Source: Nocardia stercoris
Lineage (GTDB): Bacteria; Actinomycetota; Actinomycetes; Mycobacteriales; Mycobacteriaceae
DNA length: 64,000 nucleotides
Assembly (NCBI RefSeq): GCF_003696265.1
Contig: NZ_RFFH01000004.1
Span: forward strand, 186,001 to 250,000
Reading direction: 5' to 3'
Of the stretch, positions 43,954-54,456 are shown one piece after another (positions within the stretch are counted from its first letter, which is position 1; every line of letters starts with the position of its first letter). The position numbers and the translations under genes are program-made. Below the pieces are notes generated by a model. That model did no database searches and was not told the DNA's origin. It saw only the letters and a list, made by a program, of their open reading frames with translations.

Positions 43954-46023
43954 ATGCACCAGAGCGAGGCGGTACCGGTGACCTTGGCGGAGATTGCCAG
44001 GCTGGCCGGTGTGGGACGTGCTGCGGTCAGTAACTGGCGGCGACGGCACGACTCGTTTCCGGCTCCGATCGGTGGAACGGATGTCAGCCCACAATTCTCA
44101 CTGACCGAGATCGAGGAGTGGCTGCGTGGTCAGGGGAAATTGCACGAAGGTGGCGGACGGGAGCGTTTGTGGCCTCAGTTCGATGCATTGGGGGATCGCA
44201 GCGAAACCGGTTTGGCCATCGCAAAGACCGCGCTAAGCCACGACCCGCGCGGTGCGACTTTACTGTCGGAGCCGAAGTTCGATCTGCCTCGCGCTGCGCA
44301 GCAACTGGTCGACCAGACAACCGGCGCGACTGCACGGGTGGGGGTCCGGGAGACCTTCGATTTTCTGCTCGGTCGCTGGCTGGACACTCATGTCCGGCAA
44401 GTCAGTTCTACGCCCCGTGAGTTGGCTATGTTGATGGCCGAGGTTGCGCAACGTCTGTGCATGTGTGACGACAGCACGTCGCGGACTGTGCTCGACCCGG
44501 CCTGCGGCACCGGCGGCCTTCTGAGCGCTGCCGTGGAGGTGTTGGCCGGTGGCCAGGACCTGCTCACGCTGGCGGGTGTGGAGAAAGATCCAGTGCTGGC
44601 GGCCCTTGCCGTGGCCCGCCTTTCCTTGGGCGTTTCGGACGAGGTCGAGCCGCAGCAGCTGGCCGTCGACGTTCGGACCGGGGATTCACTGCGGGCGGAT
44701 CCGCAAGCAGAGCTTCGTGCCCATATGGTGCTGTGCAACCCCCCGTTCAACGAACGCGACTGGGGACACGAGGAGCTGGCCACGGACCCTCGCTGGAGCT
44801 ACGGACTCCCACCGCGGACTGAACCGGAATTGGCCTGGGTACAGCACGCGTTGTCCCGGCTGCATCCGGGAGGCGCCGCAGTTCTGGTGCTACCGCCCAG
44901 CGCTGCGGCCAGGAAAGCAGGCCGTAGTATTCGCCGGGCGCTGCTGCGCGCCGGCGCCCTGCGTGCCGTCGTTGCCTTGCCTCCCGGCTCTGCCGCGCCG
45001 CACAGTGTGGCTTTGCATTTGTGGGTACTTGGAGCCGGTCACGCCAGCCGCACGGCGGCGAATCAGTCGATCTGCCTGATCGATGCTGCGGGCGCTGCGA
45101 TACCTGGGCGGGGAATCGACTGGACCACGCTGAGCAGTGAGGTAAAGGCACTCTTGGGACCGCGGGACGATGTTCCGGGTCCTCCCATAGACGAGTCGGA
45201 AGCGTGTACCCGCAGTGTCGTGATGTCCTCGATCGATCTGCTGGATGAGGAGGTCGATCTGACCCCGGCCCGCCATGTTCCGGTCGGATTGCCGGCTGAT
45301 TCCCAGGCGCTGGGTGACATCAGGCAGCAGTTCTCGGCGAGGCTCGCCGACTTGCACCGTGCATACGACGCTTTGTCGGTAGTCGATCGAGTGCCAGGGC
45401 CAGGAACGCACCGCGGGACCACAACAGTGGGAGAGCTGGTGCGCGCCGGAGTGTTGGACCTGTACACCGGCCACTTGCCTGCCGAAACCTCGGTGCGCAC
45501 CGGCTTCCCCGGCGCTGATGACGTACCGGTCATGACCGTGCCGGATGTGATGTCGAGTGGTCGTCCCGGCGGATGGATTCCCCGGCAAGAGGCGATTGAG
45601 GCAGGTCTCACCGTGAGTCAGCCGGACGATGTGATCGTGGTGGGAGTAACTCGCGCATTCTCTGCATGGGTGGAACTCGGATCGGCCACTGCGCTCGGGC
45701 CGCAACTGTATGCATTGCGCGCAGACCCGGAGGCGCTGGATTCTTGGTTCCTGGCCGGCTGTCTGCGGGCGCCGGCCAATGGCCGCCAGGCCGGAACGCA
45801 CGCGTCGAGTTCCGCGCGAGTGGATGTTCGCAAACTTCAGGTGCCGCAGATGCCGCTCGACGAACAACGCCGACACGGCGACATTTTTCGGCAGATTGTG
45901 CGTTTCGAGCGGGAGCTTGGAGAGCTTGGCCGGGCGGGGGAGACCCTAGTACGAGAATTGAACGACGGCCTAGCCGGCGGACGGCTGGCCAGAACGCCCT
46001 TGGAAGACGACAGAGTCGGCTGA
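43954..46023 (+). CDS. N6-adenine DNA methyltransferase fused to HsdS-like recognition region
   Basis: 689 aa. N-terminal helix-turn-helix (VTLAEIARLAGVGRAAVSNWRRR, about 9-31), then an HsdM-like methyltransferase with motif I LDPACGTGGLL (about 179) and catalytic motif IV NPPF (about 262). The last 250 residues resemble a type I S-subunit recognition domain: VGELVRAGVLDLYTGHLPAE, DVPVMTVPDVMSSGRPGGW, RVDVRKLQVPQMPLDEQRR and a helical tail. M and S are therefore on one chain, and no HsdR is nearby. It opens the pPIWI-RE region, where it could mark self DNA. Confidence 0.82.
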   Translation: MHQSEAVPVTLAEIARLAGVGRAAVSNWRRRHDSFPAPIGGTDVSPQFSLTEIEEWLRGQGKLHEGGGRERLWPQFDALGDRSETGLAIAKTALSHDPRGATLLSEPKFDLPRAAQQLVDQTTGATARVGVRETFDFLLGRWLDTHVRQVSSTPRELAMLMAEVAQRLCMCDDSTSRTVLDPACGTGGLLSAAVEVLAGGQDLLTLAGVEKDPVLAALAVARLSLGVSDEVEPQQLAVDVRTGDSLRADPQAELRAHMVLCNPPFNERDWGHEELATDPRWSYGLPPRTEPELAWVQHALSRLHPGGAAVLVLPPSAAARKAGRSIRRALLRAGALRAVVALPPGSAAPHSVALHLWVLGAGHASRTAANQSICLIDAAGAAIPGRGIDWTTLSSEVKALLGPRDDVPGPPIDESEACTRSVVMSSIDLLDEEVDLTPARHVPVGLPADSQALGDIRQQFSARLADLHRAYDALSVVDRVPGPGTHRGTTTVGELVRAGVLDLYTGHLPAETSVRTGFPGADDVPVMTVPDVMSSGRPGGWIPRQEAIEAGLTVSQPDDVIVVGVTRAFSAWVELGSATALGPQLYALRADPEALDSWFLAGCLRAPANGRQAGTHASSSARVDVRKLQVPQMPLDEQRRHGDIFRQIVRFERELGELGRAGETLVRELNDGLAGGRLARTPLEDDRVG

Positions 46024-46045
46024 GGTTGCGTTGCGAGATGTCTAG

Positions 46046-47539
46046 TCAGCCTTCTTGCGAAGGCCTCGGCATTTTCTGCACGGGTGACTTGTATCCCAGC
46101 TCGTCGAGGTTGGTTTCCAGTTCGCTCCAGACAGCTCGAACGTCGTGTGCCGCGCTGGCGGGCAAGGTCGGGATCCTGGTGGCGATATCGGCGAGTGTCT
46201 CGATTGCGAAGTTGCCGTCCCCGAACGGGAGGCGGCACTCGGCGATGCGGAGCTTGTAGATCATTGCGGCTGCCTGGTCAGCGGGGTCCCGGTTACGCTC
46301 GAGGTCGTCGGACATCTGCTGGTAGAAGGTGACGGCGCGGCCACAGTCGCCGAGGACTCGCAGCCCTTCGGCTGCCAGCTGCCACACTCTCCGGACAAGG
46401 AGTCTGGTCGGTCCCCACTCCCGTCGTGCGGCGGCTGCGATATCGACCAGGCGGTTGGTTGCCGAGCCCGGTTCGCCTGCTGCCAATTCCCGCTCGGCTG
46501 CCGCGCACTCCTGCTCGACGTCCCGCGCGCGCAGCCATGTCCGCGCCGCCGGTTTCGGCAGGGCCGGTGCCAGCGGCGTGATGCGCTCGGAGTCTGTGCC
46601 TTCTGCCGGGGCGCGGTAGGGCAGTGTCGGATCAGGATCTAGTCTCGGCCGCGGCGGCTGGGATCCCGGTAGGGGCAGGTAGCGGCGGAGCACCTGCTGG
46701 ATTTGCGCCATGTCCGGTCGTTGTTCGGGGGACTTGGCCAGCATGGCCATGACCAATTCGTTCAGTTCGTCCGGGACCTGTGCGGCGATGGTCCACAGTG
46801 GCGCGGGGTCCTTGTCCAGGTGCTGGCCCGGCAGGCCGCCGTCCTGCTCAAGGAATGGAGTGCGGGCGGTGAAAAGCTCATAGCACACGCAGCCGAGGGC
46901 GTAGCTATCGGTCTTGGGCACAACCGCGTCACCGCGGATCTGCTCGGGTGCCTGGTATCCCGGACTTCCCAGGCTGGAGCCGTGCTCGGTGTATCGCGTG
47001 ACATCCGGCCAGAGTGGTCGCGCGATCCCGAAATCGATCAGAACTGCCACTCCCGTGACGGAGATCATGACATTCTGCGGTTTGAGGTCGCGGTGAACGA
47101 CCGGGCGCTGGTGCGCGCACTCGAGAGCGGATGCGATCTGCACAGCGATTGCGGCCGCTGGAGCAAGAGGCAGCGGGCGGTATCGCTGCAGGAATTCGTT
47201 GAGTGGGATGCCGTCGATGTACCGCATCGCCAGGAACGGGGTTCCGTAGTGGCTGCCATGGTCGTACAGCTCGGGGATGCCCGGGTGGCTGAGTGTCGCG
47301 AGCAGGCCGGCTTCACGCCGAAACCGGTTGCGCAGGGTTTCGAGGTCTCCTTCCTGGAAGACCGTATCGACGTGGACGAGCACCTCGTCGGCCGATCTCA
47401 GAAACTTGACCGCTACAGCGCGCTCCTCCTGGATATCTGTGGCACGCCAGACTTGGGCCATGCCGCCCTTGCCGATCGGCCTTTCCAGCTTGAATCGGCT
47501 GCCGACCAGCTCACCGCGTCCGATGGCCCGCGCGTTCAT
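46046..47539 (-). CDS. Ser/Thr protein kinase with C-terminal helical repeat region
   Basis: 497 aa from ATG 47539. Kinase domain complete: glycine loop IGKGGMAQVW (about 22-31), VAIK-equivalent AVKFL (about 43-47), HRDLKPQNVM (about 147), LIDFGIARP and GYQAPEQI. After about 300 residues a linker (PPRPRLDPDPTLP) leads to a TPR-like helical region. Soluble; no membrane segment, unlike most actinobacterial PknB kinases. It lies reverse to its neighbours, convergent with the methyltransferase and divergent from the nuclease, so it is probably a regulator or sensor of the module. Confidence 0.85.
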   Translation of the reverse strand: MNARAIGRGELVGSRFKLERPIGKGGMAQVWRATDIQEERAVAVKFLRSADEVLVHVDTVFQEGDLETLRNRFRREAGLLATLSHPGIPELYDHGSHYGTPFLAMRYIDGIPLNEFLQRYRPLPLAPAAAIAVQIASALECAHQRPVVHRDLKPQNVMISVTGVAVLIDFGIARPLWPDVTRYTEHGSSLGSPGYQAPEQIRGDAVVPKTDSYALGCVCYELFTARTPFLEQDGGLPGQHLDKDPAPLWTIAAQVPDELNELVMAMLAKSPEQRPDMAQIQQVLRRYLPLPGSQPPRPRLDPDPTLPYRAPAEGTDSERITPLAPALPKPAARTWLRARDVEQECAAAERELAAGEPGSATNRLVDIAAAARREWGPTRLLVRRVWQLAAEGLRVLGDCGRAVTFYQQMSDDLERNRDPADQAAAMIYKLRIAECRLPFGDGNFAIETLADIATRIPTLPASAAHDVRAVWSELETNLDELGYKSPVQKMPRPSQEG

Positions 47540-47765
47540 AACCAATCCCTTCGGCCAGCGGCCCGCGATGGAAACTTCCGGATAGCAGTCCGGCGTGCGC
47601 ACCCGCGCAGCATGACCGAGCTCCGACTGTGAAGAACTCTAGCAGCAAATTGTCTGTGGACTAAGTTCACAATGTGTGGCAGTCTGGTGGCGCCGGGCAA
47701 CGCGCAGTGACTGCCTGCCTGGTGAGGGACGCGGCGCATCAACCCGATTCATCAGGGAGAGACTG
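47540..47765. promoter_or_regulatory. divergent promoter, kinase / pPIWI-RE operon
   Basis: About 225 bp that must drive both the kinase (minus) and the four-gene operon (plus). No strong palindrome seen. Confidence 0.5.
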
Positions 47766-49508
47766 TTGGCGGACTGGCAAATGCCGCCCGGAACCACCGG
47801 CGATGTCCGGTTGGTGCGGGCCAGTAGTACAGCCGTGCGGGAGACGGTCGGGGGCTGCCCGACTGCCAAAAGTGTTGCCCTGCGGCCATTCCTGAATTCC
47901 GACCCCCCGCCCGACCGTAGCTTTACAGCATTGCAGGAGTTTACGCTCGGGCCGTTGATGAAGGCCCTCGATCTGGTCGAGCACCGGCACTGGCCGGTGG
48001 ATCGGGCAATCGCCGAATTGACGCGCACGAACGGCAGATTCGGCACATTCGGCCGACCGGCACATTCGGCACTGCTGGAGTGGACGACACAGGCACTGCT
48101 CCGCTACCTGGAGGCGCGCGATGCCGTGCAGTCCGCGCGCGACGACCCCTCTGACCGCACCGAGCCCATGCCGTTCGAGTGGGTGGCGTTGACCGACAGG
48201 GCGACGGCCGGACCGGACTCACGCGGTGTCATCCGTTACGAACGCACCGCGTGGGGGCGCCGCTACATCTCTCATGACCACAGGGTGCGTGAGATTTGGC
48301 TTCCGTCCATCCGGACCGCACGTGCGGACCGTGCCGACACTGAAAAGGCCGCGATCGCAGACGTTCTTGCGAGGGGAACGGCCTGCAGGAAGCCCAGCTA
48401 CGGCAAGCTGTACGAGGCAGTTGCGGGCTATCCGTCTCGACTGCCGGAGCGCGTGAGAATATTCGCTTTCGGATGTGGGGACGGGACTGCCGAGCCCGTG
48501 CTGGACTGGGACCAGCAGGAAATCGGTCAGCGCTATCGCGAATACGCTGCCCCGGCATTCGCGCGCGCGGTCTCCGGGGTCGGTGCCGTACCGGGTTCCG
48601 ACTGTATCGGGTGCAAGGCGCTGGACAGCTGTACGGCCCTGCCCCGCACTCCAAGCCTCTGGGGTTCTCAACCAGGCGACAGGCGTCCCCGGCGCAGCGT
48701 GTCCGCCTGGGATCTACGCGTGTACGACCAGTGCCCGGCACGCTATCACCTCACGCGGCGACTGCACCTCGGGTCGTCGCAGGTGGAGCACGAAGCTGCT
48801 ACCCGCGGCCGAGCGGTGGACGCCTGGCTGAACGACCAACACCGCCAACGACCTTCAGGAGGATGCCGAACGATCGCGGGGCCGTCAGATCCAGGTAACT
48901 GGTCTGCCGGCGCCCATCACCTCGCTGGCCGGCCAGCTCACGACGGTGCATCGATGCTTGCTCAGCACAAAGCCTTGTGCCCCATCGACGGACTGGCACC
49001 GGAGGAACGAGTTCTCGTGCAGCACCAGGTGACCGGTTACATACCCGAACTTGACGTCGTCGTGATCGCGACCCCGGACCTGCTCTACACCGATTCCGGT
49101 AGCTGGGTGTGGCGGGAAACCAAGACCGCCACAGCACGGTTGTGGGAGGGACGATCACTGCTGCGCAGCTACCCGCAGCTGGCGCTGGCGGTGCTGCTGT
49201 TGGCCGCGGGAGTACCCGCAACCGGGCCGCGCAGTCCACGCGTCGAGTTCGAACTTTTGTATCCCGGAGACAGCACCCTCGAACAGCTCGATCCGACTCG
49301 GGCAGATGTGGTCGACGAGGCTCGCCGCGTCATCGCCGCTCTGGCCGGCCCACTCCTGCGTGACGACTCGTTCCATCCCGAGCCCGGACGCGACTGCCAT
49401 GACTGCGAAGCCCGGCCTTGGTGTCGGCCTGGAAGCGATTACATCGCCGATAACCCGGCGCCCGCAGCGGTACAGGCCGCTGTGGAAATCCGACCTGAGG
49501 GGACTTGA
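47766..49508 (+). CDS. PD-(D/E)XK nuclease, Cas4/RecB-like
   Basis: 580 aa from TTG 47766 behind AGGGAGA; a GTG at 47676 is the alternative. The C-terminal half is a PD-(D/E)XK domain: YDQCPARYHLTRRL, RGRAVDAWL, the catalytic Asp in IATPDLLYTD (about 437), ExK in WRETKT (about 450) and SYPQLALAVLLLA. Cysteines DCIGCKALDSC (about 278-288) and DCHDCEARPWC (about 543-554) suggest Fe-S or zinc, as in Cas4/AddB. First gene of a plus-strand operon that runs into REase, helicase and pPIWI-RE. Probably a DNA end-processing nuclease. Confidence 0.8.
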   Translation: MADWQMPPGTTGDVRLVRASSTAVRETVGGCPTAKSVALRPFLNSDPPPDRSFTALQEFTLGPLMKALDLVEHRHWPVDRAIAELTRTNGRFGTFGRPAHSALLEWTTQALLRYLEARDAVQSARDDPSDRTEPMPFEWVALTDRATAGPDSRGVIRYERTAWGRRYISHDHRVREIWLPSIRTARADRADTEKAAIADVLARGTACRKPSYGKLYEAVAGYPSRLPERVRIFAFGCGDGTAEPVLDWDQQEIGQRYREYAAPAFARAVSGVGAVPGSDCIGCKALDSCTALPRTPSLWGSQPGDRRPRRSVSAWDLRVYDQCPARYHLTRRLHLGSSQVEHEAATRGRAVDAWLNDQHRQRPSGGCRTIAGPSDPGNWSAGAHHLAGRPAHDGASMLAQHKALCPIDGLAPEERVLVQHQVTGYIPELDVVVIATPDLLYTDSGSWVWRETKTATARLWEGRSLLRSYPQLALAVLLLAAGVPATGPRSPRVEFELLYPGDSTLEQLDPTRADVVDEARRVIAALAGPLLRDDSFHPEPGRDCHDCEARPWCRPGSDYIADNPAPAAVQAAVEIRPEGT

Positions 49509-50692
49509 TGCGACGGCCCAATCCCGGTGAGGACTGGCTCGACCACGCCGACGTACCGCTGTTGCGGACCATTGCGACCGCCGTGGTGAAACTGGCCGAC
49601 GCGACTGGGCTGCAGTCCTTCACACTTCCCTATGACGCGGACGTGGCGCGTGCCGTCAATGGCACGGCGCTGGCCTGCCTGCTGCAACAGGCACAACCGC
49701 CCACGAGCGTGCCCGATCTGCTCTCCTGGTGCCGCACCCGCCCCTTGGAAGACTGGCCACTGGATCTTCCTGCGGATGCGTTCGGGCCGGATGATTACCT
49801 GATCGACCCCGAGTCGGGGGCGCCGAGCCAGTTGTGCCACGAGTGGTGGGTCCAGGGACGCGACAGCGCCGCAGCCGAATACGACCGCAGAGTCGTACGC
49901 AGAGCGATGTATCTGTGCCGTGAAGCGTCGTCCCCGGAATGCTATACGGCCTTCCGTCGGCTACTGGTCACGAAGCCAGTACTGACCAGCGATGACCAAT
50001 TCGACCTCGCCACAGACCTGTATCTCGAGCCCGTCCGGCCGCTGCTCGACGACATCTACGAACCCGTTCCCGCTGGGTATCTCCGTAACGGTGGATACCT
50101 GACGTGTTTCCGTTGTCATACGCTGTTGACCCCGGTGGTCGGCGGTGGCTGGTGGTGCGAGCGAGATCAATGCCGCAGCCGGGGCCCAGCGCCACGCGGG
50201 CGGGAACTGTCGGTCGAGGATGTCGGCGAACTGGTGCACCTGGTGCGCCCGTTGCGCCAATTCGTCACCGGGCCGGGCCGCGCCGAAGTCGAGCTGGAGC
50301 GACAACTGAAAGACCTGCGTCTGTCGGTCGAGATGTGGCCCGGATTCGACGCCTACGACGTGCGTATCACCTTCCCCGACGGCCATGTGTGGGCGATCGA
50401 TGTTAAGGACTGGGCGCACCCAGGTCTGCTCGGCCGGGCATCGCGTCCGGTCCGGCCCGAGCCGCAGTATGACGAGGCGTGCTGGGTCGTGCCGCAATAC
50501 CGAGTCAACGCACGTCGCGACTATCTCGGCATTTACGAGCGCAACCGTCCTCCTTCCGCTGGCGGACTGCGGTTGCTCAGCGACATCCAGCTCATCGATG
50601 CTGCTTCCGCCCGGTTACGTGGCGTCACAGGCCCGCAGGCGCGAATCAGCCCTACGAGATCCGACACAGTCGACGGAGGACGCAATGCGTGA
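49508..50692 (+). CDS. pPIWI-RE-associated restriction endonuclease-like protein
   Basis: 394 aa from ATG 49508, sharing a base with the upstream stop (TGATG). A zinc-ribbon (CFRC..WWCERDQC, about 200-223) precedes a restriction endonuclease-like core: WPGFDAYDVRITFPDGHVWAIDVKDW (about 278-303), with acidic residues and the DVK lysine. This matches the REase that accompanies pPIWI-RE in three-gene islands. It likely supplies DNA cleavage. It overlaps the helicase gene by 8 bp. Confidence 0.82.
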   Translation: MRRPNPGEDWLDHADVPLLRTIATAVVKLADATGLQSFTLPYDADVARAVNGTALACLLQQAQPPTSVPDLLSWCRTRPLEDWPLDLPADAFGPDDYLIDPESGAPSQLCHEWWVQGRDSAAAEYDRRVVRRAMYLCREASSPECYTAFRRLLVTKPVLTSDDQFDLATDLYLEPVRPLLDDIYEPVPAGYLRNGGYLTCFRCHTLLTPVVGGGWWCERDQCRSRGPAPRGRELSVEDVGELVHLVRPLRQFVTGPGRAEVELERQLKDLRLSVEMWPGFDAYDVRITFPDGHVWAIDVKDWAHPGLLGRASRPVRPEPQYDEACWVVPQYRVNARRDYLGIYERNRPPSAGGLRLLSDIQLIDAASARLRGVTGPQARISPTRSDTVDGGRNA

Positions 50693-53600
50693 CCGCTACA
50701 GCTGGTACGAGCCGGTCGTCACAGCGCTGCGACCGTGGCCCACGGAAATTTCGAATGTCAAACCGTCTCTGCTGTGCCAGGTCGAGCTCGGTCTGCGGTT
50801 GCTAGAGCGTCTCGATCCGGAGCATCCGGCCGACAGCGTCTGGCCGTTGCTCGGCGGGTATCCGTTCGCTGCGGCCGCGGATATTGCCACCGATGACGAG
50901 TCTCATCGTCTGATCACCAATGCCAGGCATTTGCTGTGGACACTGCGCCGCAACAGGGTATGGCAGCAGAGCCTCGATCTGTACAAGACCCTCCCCGAAC
51001 GACTACGCGGCTACCGGATCGCGATGAACGACGTGCCAGCTCGCCGGGTGGAGCCTTTAGTCGCCGCCGGCCGTTTCGACGACTACGACGCCGCATTGGA
51101 AACCTTGCCAGCGTTCGACCATGATCCCGTCCGGATCGCATCCCCCGGGTCCAATCGCTTCGTGGACCGCGGTCGCCGAACCTCGGTCACCATCCCCGAG
51201 GAACTGGTGTTTCCCTCGGCGCCTGGCCACGACCTGACCCAGAACCGTGGTGATGACGCGTGCGACATCCCGCTGGCCGAACTCGCCGAGACTGCGGCCT
51301 GGATGGACAGAGCCGAAGAAGACGCCGGCTTCCCGCGGCGTGGCAACTGGGCAGTCCGATTCGAGGACCTGCAGCTCGATACCCGCACCTCCGACGGTCT
51401 GCGATTCGAGGAAGCGAAGACACTGACACTGAACCGGCTGGTTCACCTGGTCGGGATGGTTGGTGCGGGCAAGAGCACACTGATGACGTTGATCGCGGTC
51501 TGGGGTGCTCTGCGAGGCCTTCGAACAACTTTGGTGGTCGGTGACGTCGCCGAACAGCTCACCCTCACAGCTCTGTTCCGTGCGCTCAACTTGCCGGCCG
51601 CGCCGGTGCTCGGACCGACCACCCGTGAACGTCACGTTCAGCGGCTGCACCGCCGGATCGCGGCGCGCACCGGTTTTCCGCTGCTGATGCACGACGATCC
51701 GGGCTTTGCTGACCTGAGCACTGTGTGCGTCCTGGATGCGCAACGTGGCCTGGACCCGGTCGAACCACTGCGCTACGCCGACGCACCCTGCACCGCGCTG
51801 TATCCGGCACCCTCCAAGCCCACAACTCCTGCCGACGATTCCAGCCCTCCGGGTCGCTATCGCGAGACTCGATCGCCTTCGCCCTCCGCGGACGACGAGG
51901 ACGATCTCGGCACCCGGCACGGTTGCCCGATCTGGAGCGCCTGCCCCAGGCACAGTGCTGCGCGAGACCTCGTCGAAGCTTTGATCTGGGTAGCGAACCC
52001 TGCGAGTCTTGTGCAGACAGCCGTACCACGACACCTCAACAGTGAACGGCTGCGGCACCTTGAGCTGGCCTGCGTGCGCAGCGACATCATGATCATCGAC
52101 GAAGCCGATCGAGTTCAGATGCACCTCGACGACGCATTCGCGCCCTCGGCGACCCTGGTGATGCGTGGTCCGGAGTCGTGGCTGGATCGACTAGGTACCC
52201 ACAAAATCGAAGAATTGGCACGCCAGGGCCGGCTCCCACTGTCGGACCGTGACGTCGAGCGCTGGGCTGCGGCACTGGACGTCGTGACCTCCACGACAAA
52301 CCGCCTCTACGCCATGCTCATCCGCGACAAGAGCCTGCGGGACTGGGTAGAAATCGACTACTTCAGCGCATGGACTCTTCAAGAAAAGCTGATGGAAGAG
52401 TGGTACCCGAGCGCGAATCGCCTCACCAGCCAGATCGTCGACACCATTCCGGACGAGGGCGAACTGTTCTCTACCGACAACGATCACGACGCCTTCGATG
52501 GACACGACGGTGTCGGGCTGTCCGCCGAGACGCCATGGGCGTCGCGCCGTGCCGAGGTCACCGCCGTGTTCGACACCTTCCGCGACGACCCGCTCGGCGA
52601 CCGTGCACCCTACACAACGGTGACCGACCACCTCATCCAGGTGACCCACGATCTGCTGCACACCTTGAACGAAAACAATACCCGCCGACGTGTCAACACC
52701 TTGGTAATCGAACTACTGAGAGGGGCACCAGGTCTCGGGGAGGCCGACGCCTGGCCCGCGCCGAGGGCCCGCAAGGGCGAGGAACTCTTGCCGGCCGATT
52801 TTCGCGGGACCCCGGACTGGTACGACCGCACCGCGGGGCGGCTGGAATTCACCCTCTTGTTGGCCGCGCTGCACCACCGGCTGAACCGGCTCACGTTCCT
52901 GTGGCCTCAAGTGGAGGCAGCACTGCACCTCGACAGCACCGACAACGAACTTTCCCGCCGCCCGCCGCTCGACTACGCGCCCATCGTCCCCGAAGCACCG
53001 ATGGGCAACGTACTGGGTTTCCAGTACCTGCCTGACGACCCGGAACAGACCCGTGGCGCGGACGGGCTTTGCACTGGCACGCTGCGCTTCTTCCGGTGCG
53101 CGGGAGTGGGACGTGAACTGCTGTATGCACTTCCCGATATCGGGGCAGACCGCAACTCCGGTCGTCGTGGGCCGCATGTACTGCTCATGTCGGGCACCAG
53201 CTGGGCAGGCACCTCGACTCGAGCCCACGTCCTGGCACCCGTCCAGGCTGTCCTCAAACCCGGCGACAAAGCAATCGAGGCTATCCGCAAGACCACGTTC
53301 CGCACCGAGTTCGTGTACGAGGGCAGCCGACCCATCACGCTGTCGGGGACAGACCAATCGATGCGGCAGGAAATACTCAAACAACTGGTCAGTAAGCTGG
53401 CCCGGCCCGGTAGAGGCGGGAAAGCCAGCCCGCTGGAAGCGGAACTCGCCCAGATCGATGACCACCGCCGCCGACGCGCACTCTTGCTGGTCGGCAGCTA
53501 TGCCGAGGCATCGACAACGTTCACCCTGATGAACGACATGCAGCGCTGGCACGGCCGGGTCCGGGTACTTACCCGCGACGACGCCGAACTCGACGAACCG

Positions 53601-54404
53601 ACCAGCGACGACCTGCCTTCGCCCAACAATGCATCTGGGGCCGTACGTCGCGGCGAACTCGCGGCATTCGCCGATGACGACGACGCCGAAGTGCTGATCG
53701 CCCCCTTGCTGGCCATCGAACGCGGGCACAACATCCTCAGCCCGGCCCGAACCCCCAACGAGGAGCGCGTCGCCGCATTCGGCACAGTGCTGTTTCTCGT
53801 ACGCCCCCACCCACGCCCCGATGACCTCAGCATCGCAGTCTTCGCGATGAACGACTGGGTCTCGCGCTTCACCCGCAACCAGAAACAGCACAAGAAGTAC
53901 GGCACGTTCGCCGATGTGGTGGCATCGAATAAGAGCCTGAGCAGCGCTGGGCTTGCCTTCCGCCACATCGCCCGGACAGAGTGGCGACGCCTGCTGACCA
54001 GACGCTACGTTTACTCGCATCTGGGCCCCGAAGAGAAGAAGGCGTTCGCATGGGACCAGTTGGTGAGCATCTGGCAGGTGATCGGCAGGCTCGTCCGTGG
54101 CGGCGTACCCGCTCGCGTCGTCTTCGTCGATGCCGCCTTCTCCCCGGCCCTCGCTGATGCCCAGGCTCCGACAGTGCCGGCCGATTCGGCAACCAGCCTC
54201 GTCGGACCACAGCGACAGGCGCGCCCACGCCGCAAGACCCAGGACTACGGGCTCCTAGCTCAGCTGCATGACGTTCTCGCGCCGTACTTCGATCCGGCCA
54301 CCGACCTGGGCGAATTCACTGAGCCTTCCGATCCTGCACTCGTGCGGACGCTCTACGAGCCCATGTACAACGCACTGCGCGACATGCGGATTCGTCCTTC
54401 GTAG
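50685..54404 (+). CDS. DinG-like helicase of the pPIWI-RE system
   Basis: 1239 aa from ATG 50685 behind CGGAGGA. Superfamily 2 helicase with Walker A GMVGAGKST (about 258-266), DEAD box IIDEADRV (about 470), and motif VI QVIGRLVRGGV (about 1130). Cysteines between motifs I and II (CTALYP about 369, CPIWSACP about 414-420) fit the Fe-S cluster of XPD/DinG helicases. It probably unwinds R-loops or duplex DNA targeted by pPIWI-RE. Much longer than E. coli DinG, with large N-terminal and central insertions of unknown role. Confidence 0.85.
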   Translation: MRDRYSWYEPVVTALRPWPTEISNVKPSLLCQVELGLRLLERLDPEHPADSVWPLLGGYPFAAAADIATDDESHRLITNARHLLWTLRRNRVWQQSLDLYKTLPERLRGYRIAMNDVPARRVEPLVAAGRFDDYDAALETLPAFDHDPVRIASPGSNRFVDRGRRTSVTIPEELVFPSAPGHDLTQNRGDDACDIPLAELAETAAWMDRAEEDAGFPRRGNWAVRFEDLQLDTRTSDGLRFEEAKTLTLNRLVHLVGMVGAGKSTLMTLIAVWGALRGLRTTLVVGDVAEQLTLTALFRALNLPAAPVLGPTTRERHVQRLHRRIAARTGFPLLMHDDPGFADLSTVCVLDAQRGLDPVEPLRYADAPCTALYPAPSKPTTPADDSSPPGRYRETRSPSPSADDEDDLGTRHGCPIWSACPRHSAARDLVEALIWVANPASLVQTAVPRHLNSERLRHLELACVRSDIMIIDEADRVQMHLDDAFAPSATLVMRGPESWLDRLGTHKIEELARQGRLPLSDRDVERWAAALDVVTSTTNRLYAMLIRDKSLRDWVEIDYFSAWTLQEKLMEEWYPSANRLTSQIVDTIPDEGELFSTDNDHDAFDGHDGVGLSAETPWASRRAEVTAVFDTFRDDPLGDRAPYTTVTDHLIQVTHDLLHTLNENNTRRRVNTLVIELLRGAPGLGEADAWPAPRARKGEELLPADFRGTPDWYDRTAGRLEFTLLLAALHHRLNRLTFLWPQVEAALHLDSTDNELSRRPPLDYAPIVPEAPMGNVLGFQYLPDDPEQTRGADGLCTGTLRFFRCAGVGRELLYALPDIGADRNSGRRGPHVLLMSGTSWAGTSTRAHVLAPVQAVLKPGDKAIEAIRKTTFRTEFVYEGSRPITLSGTDQSMRQEILKQLVSKLARPGRGGKASPLEAELAQIDDHRRRRALLLVGSYAEASTTFTLMNDMQRWHGRVRVLTRDDAELDEPTSDDLPSPNNASGAVRRGELAAFADDDDAEVLIAPLLAIERGHNILSPARTPNEERVAAFGTVLFLVRPHPRPDDLSIAVFAMNDWVSRFTRNQKQHKKYGTFADVVASNKSLSSAGLAFRHIARTEWRRLLTRRYVYSHLGPEEKKAFAWDQLVSIWQVIGRLVRGGVPARVVFVDAAFSPALADAQAPTVPADSATSLVGPQRQARPRRKTQDYGLLAQLHDVLAPYFDPATDLGEFTEPSDPALVRTLYEPMYNALRDMRIRPS

Positions 54405-54456
54405 ACACAGATCTAGCCATCGATCACGACATGAAGCTGGAAAGGGAACCCTGACT

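Noticed and set aside
43954..46023. Type I restriction-modification or BREX/Pgl system
   Set aside because: No HsdR, PglZ, BrxC or Lon-like partner; the methyltransferase is small and carries its own recognition region.
52713..54020. 435-aa minus-strand open frame
   Set aside because: Antisense to the DinG-like helicase, no recognisable domain.
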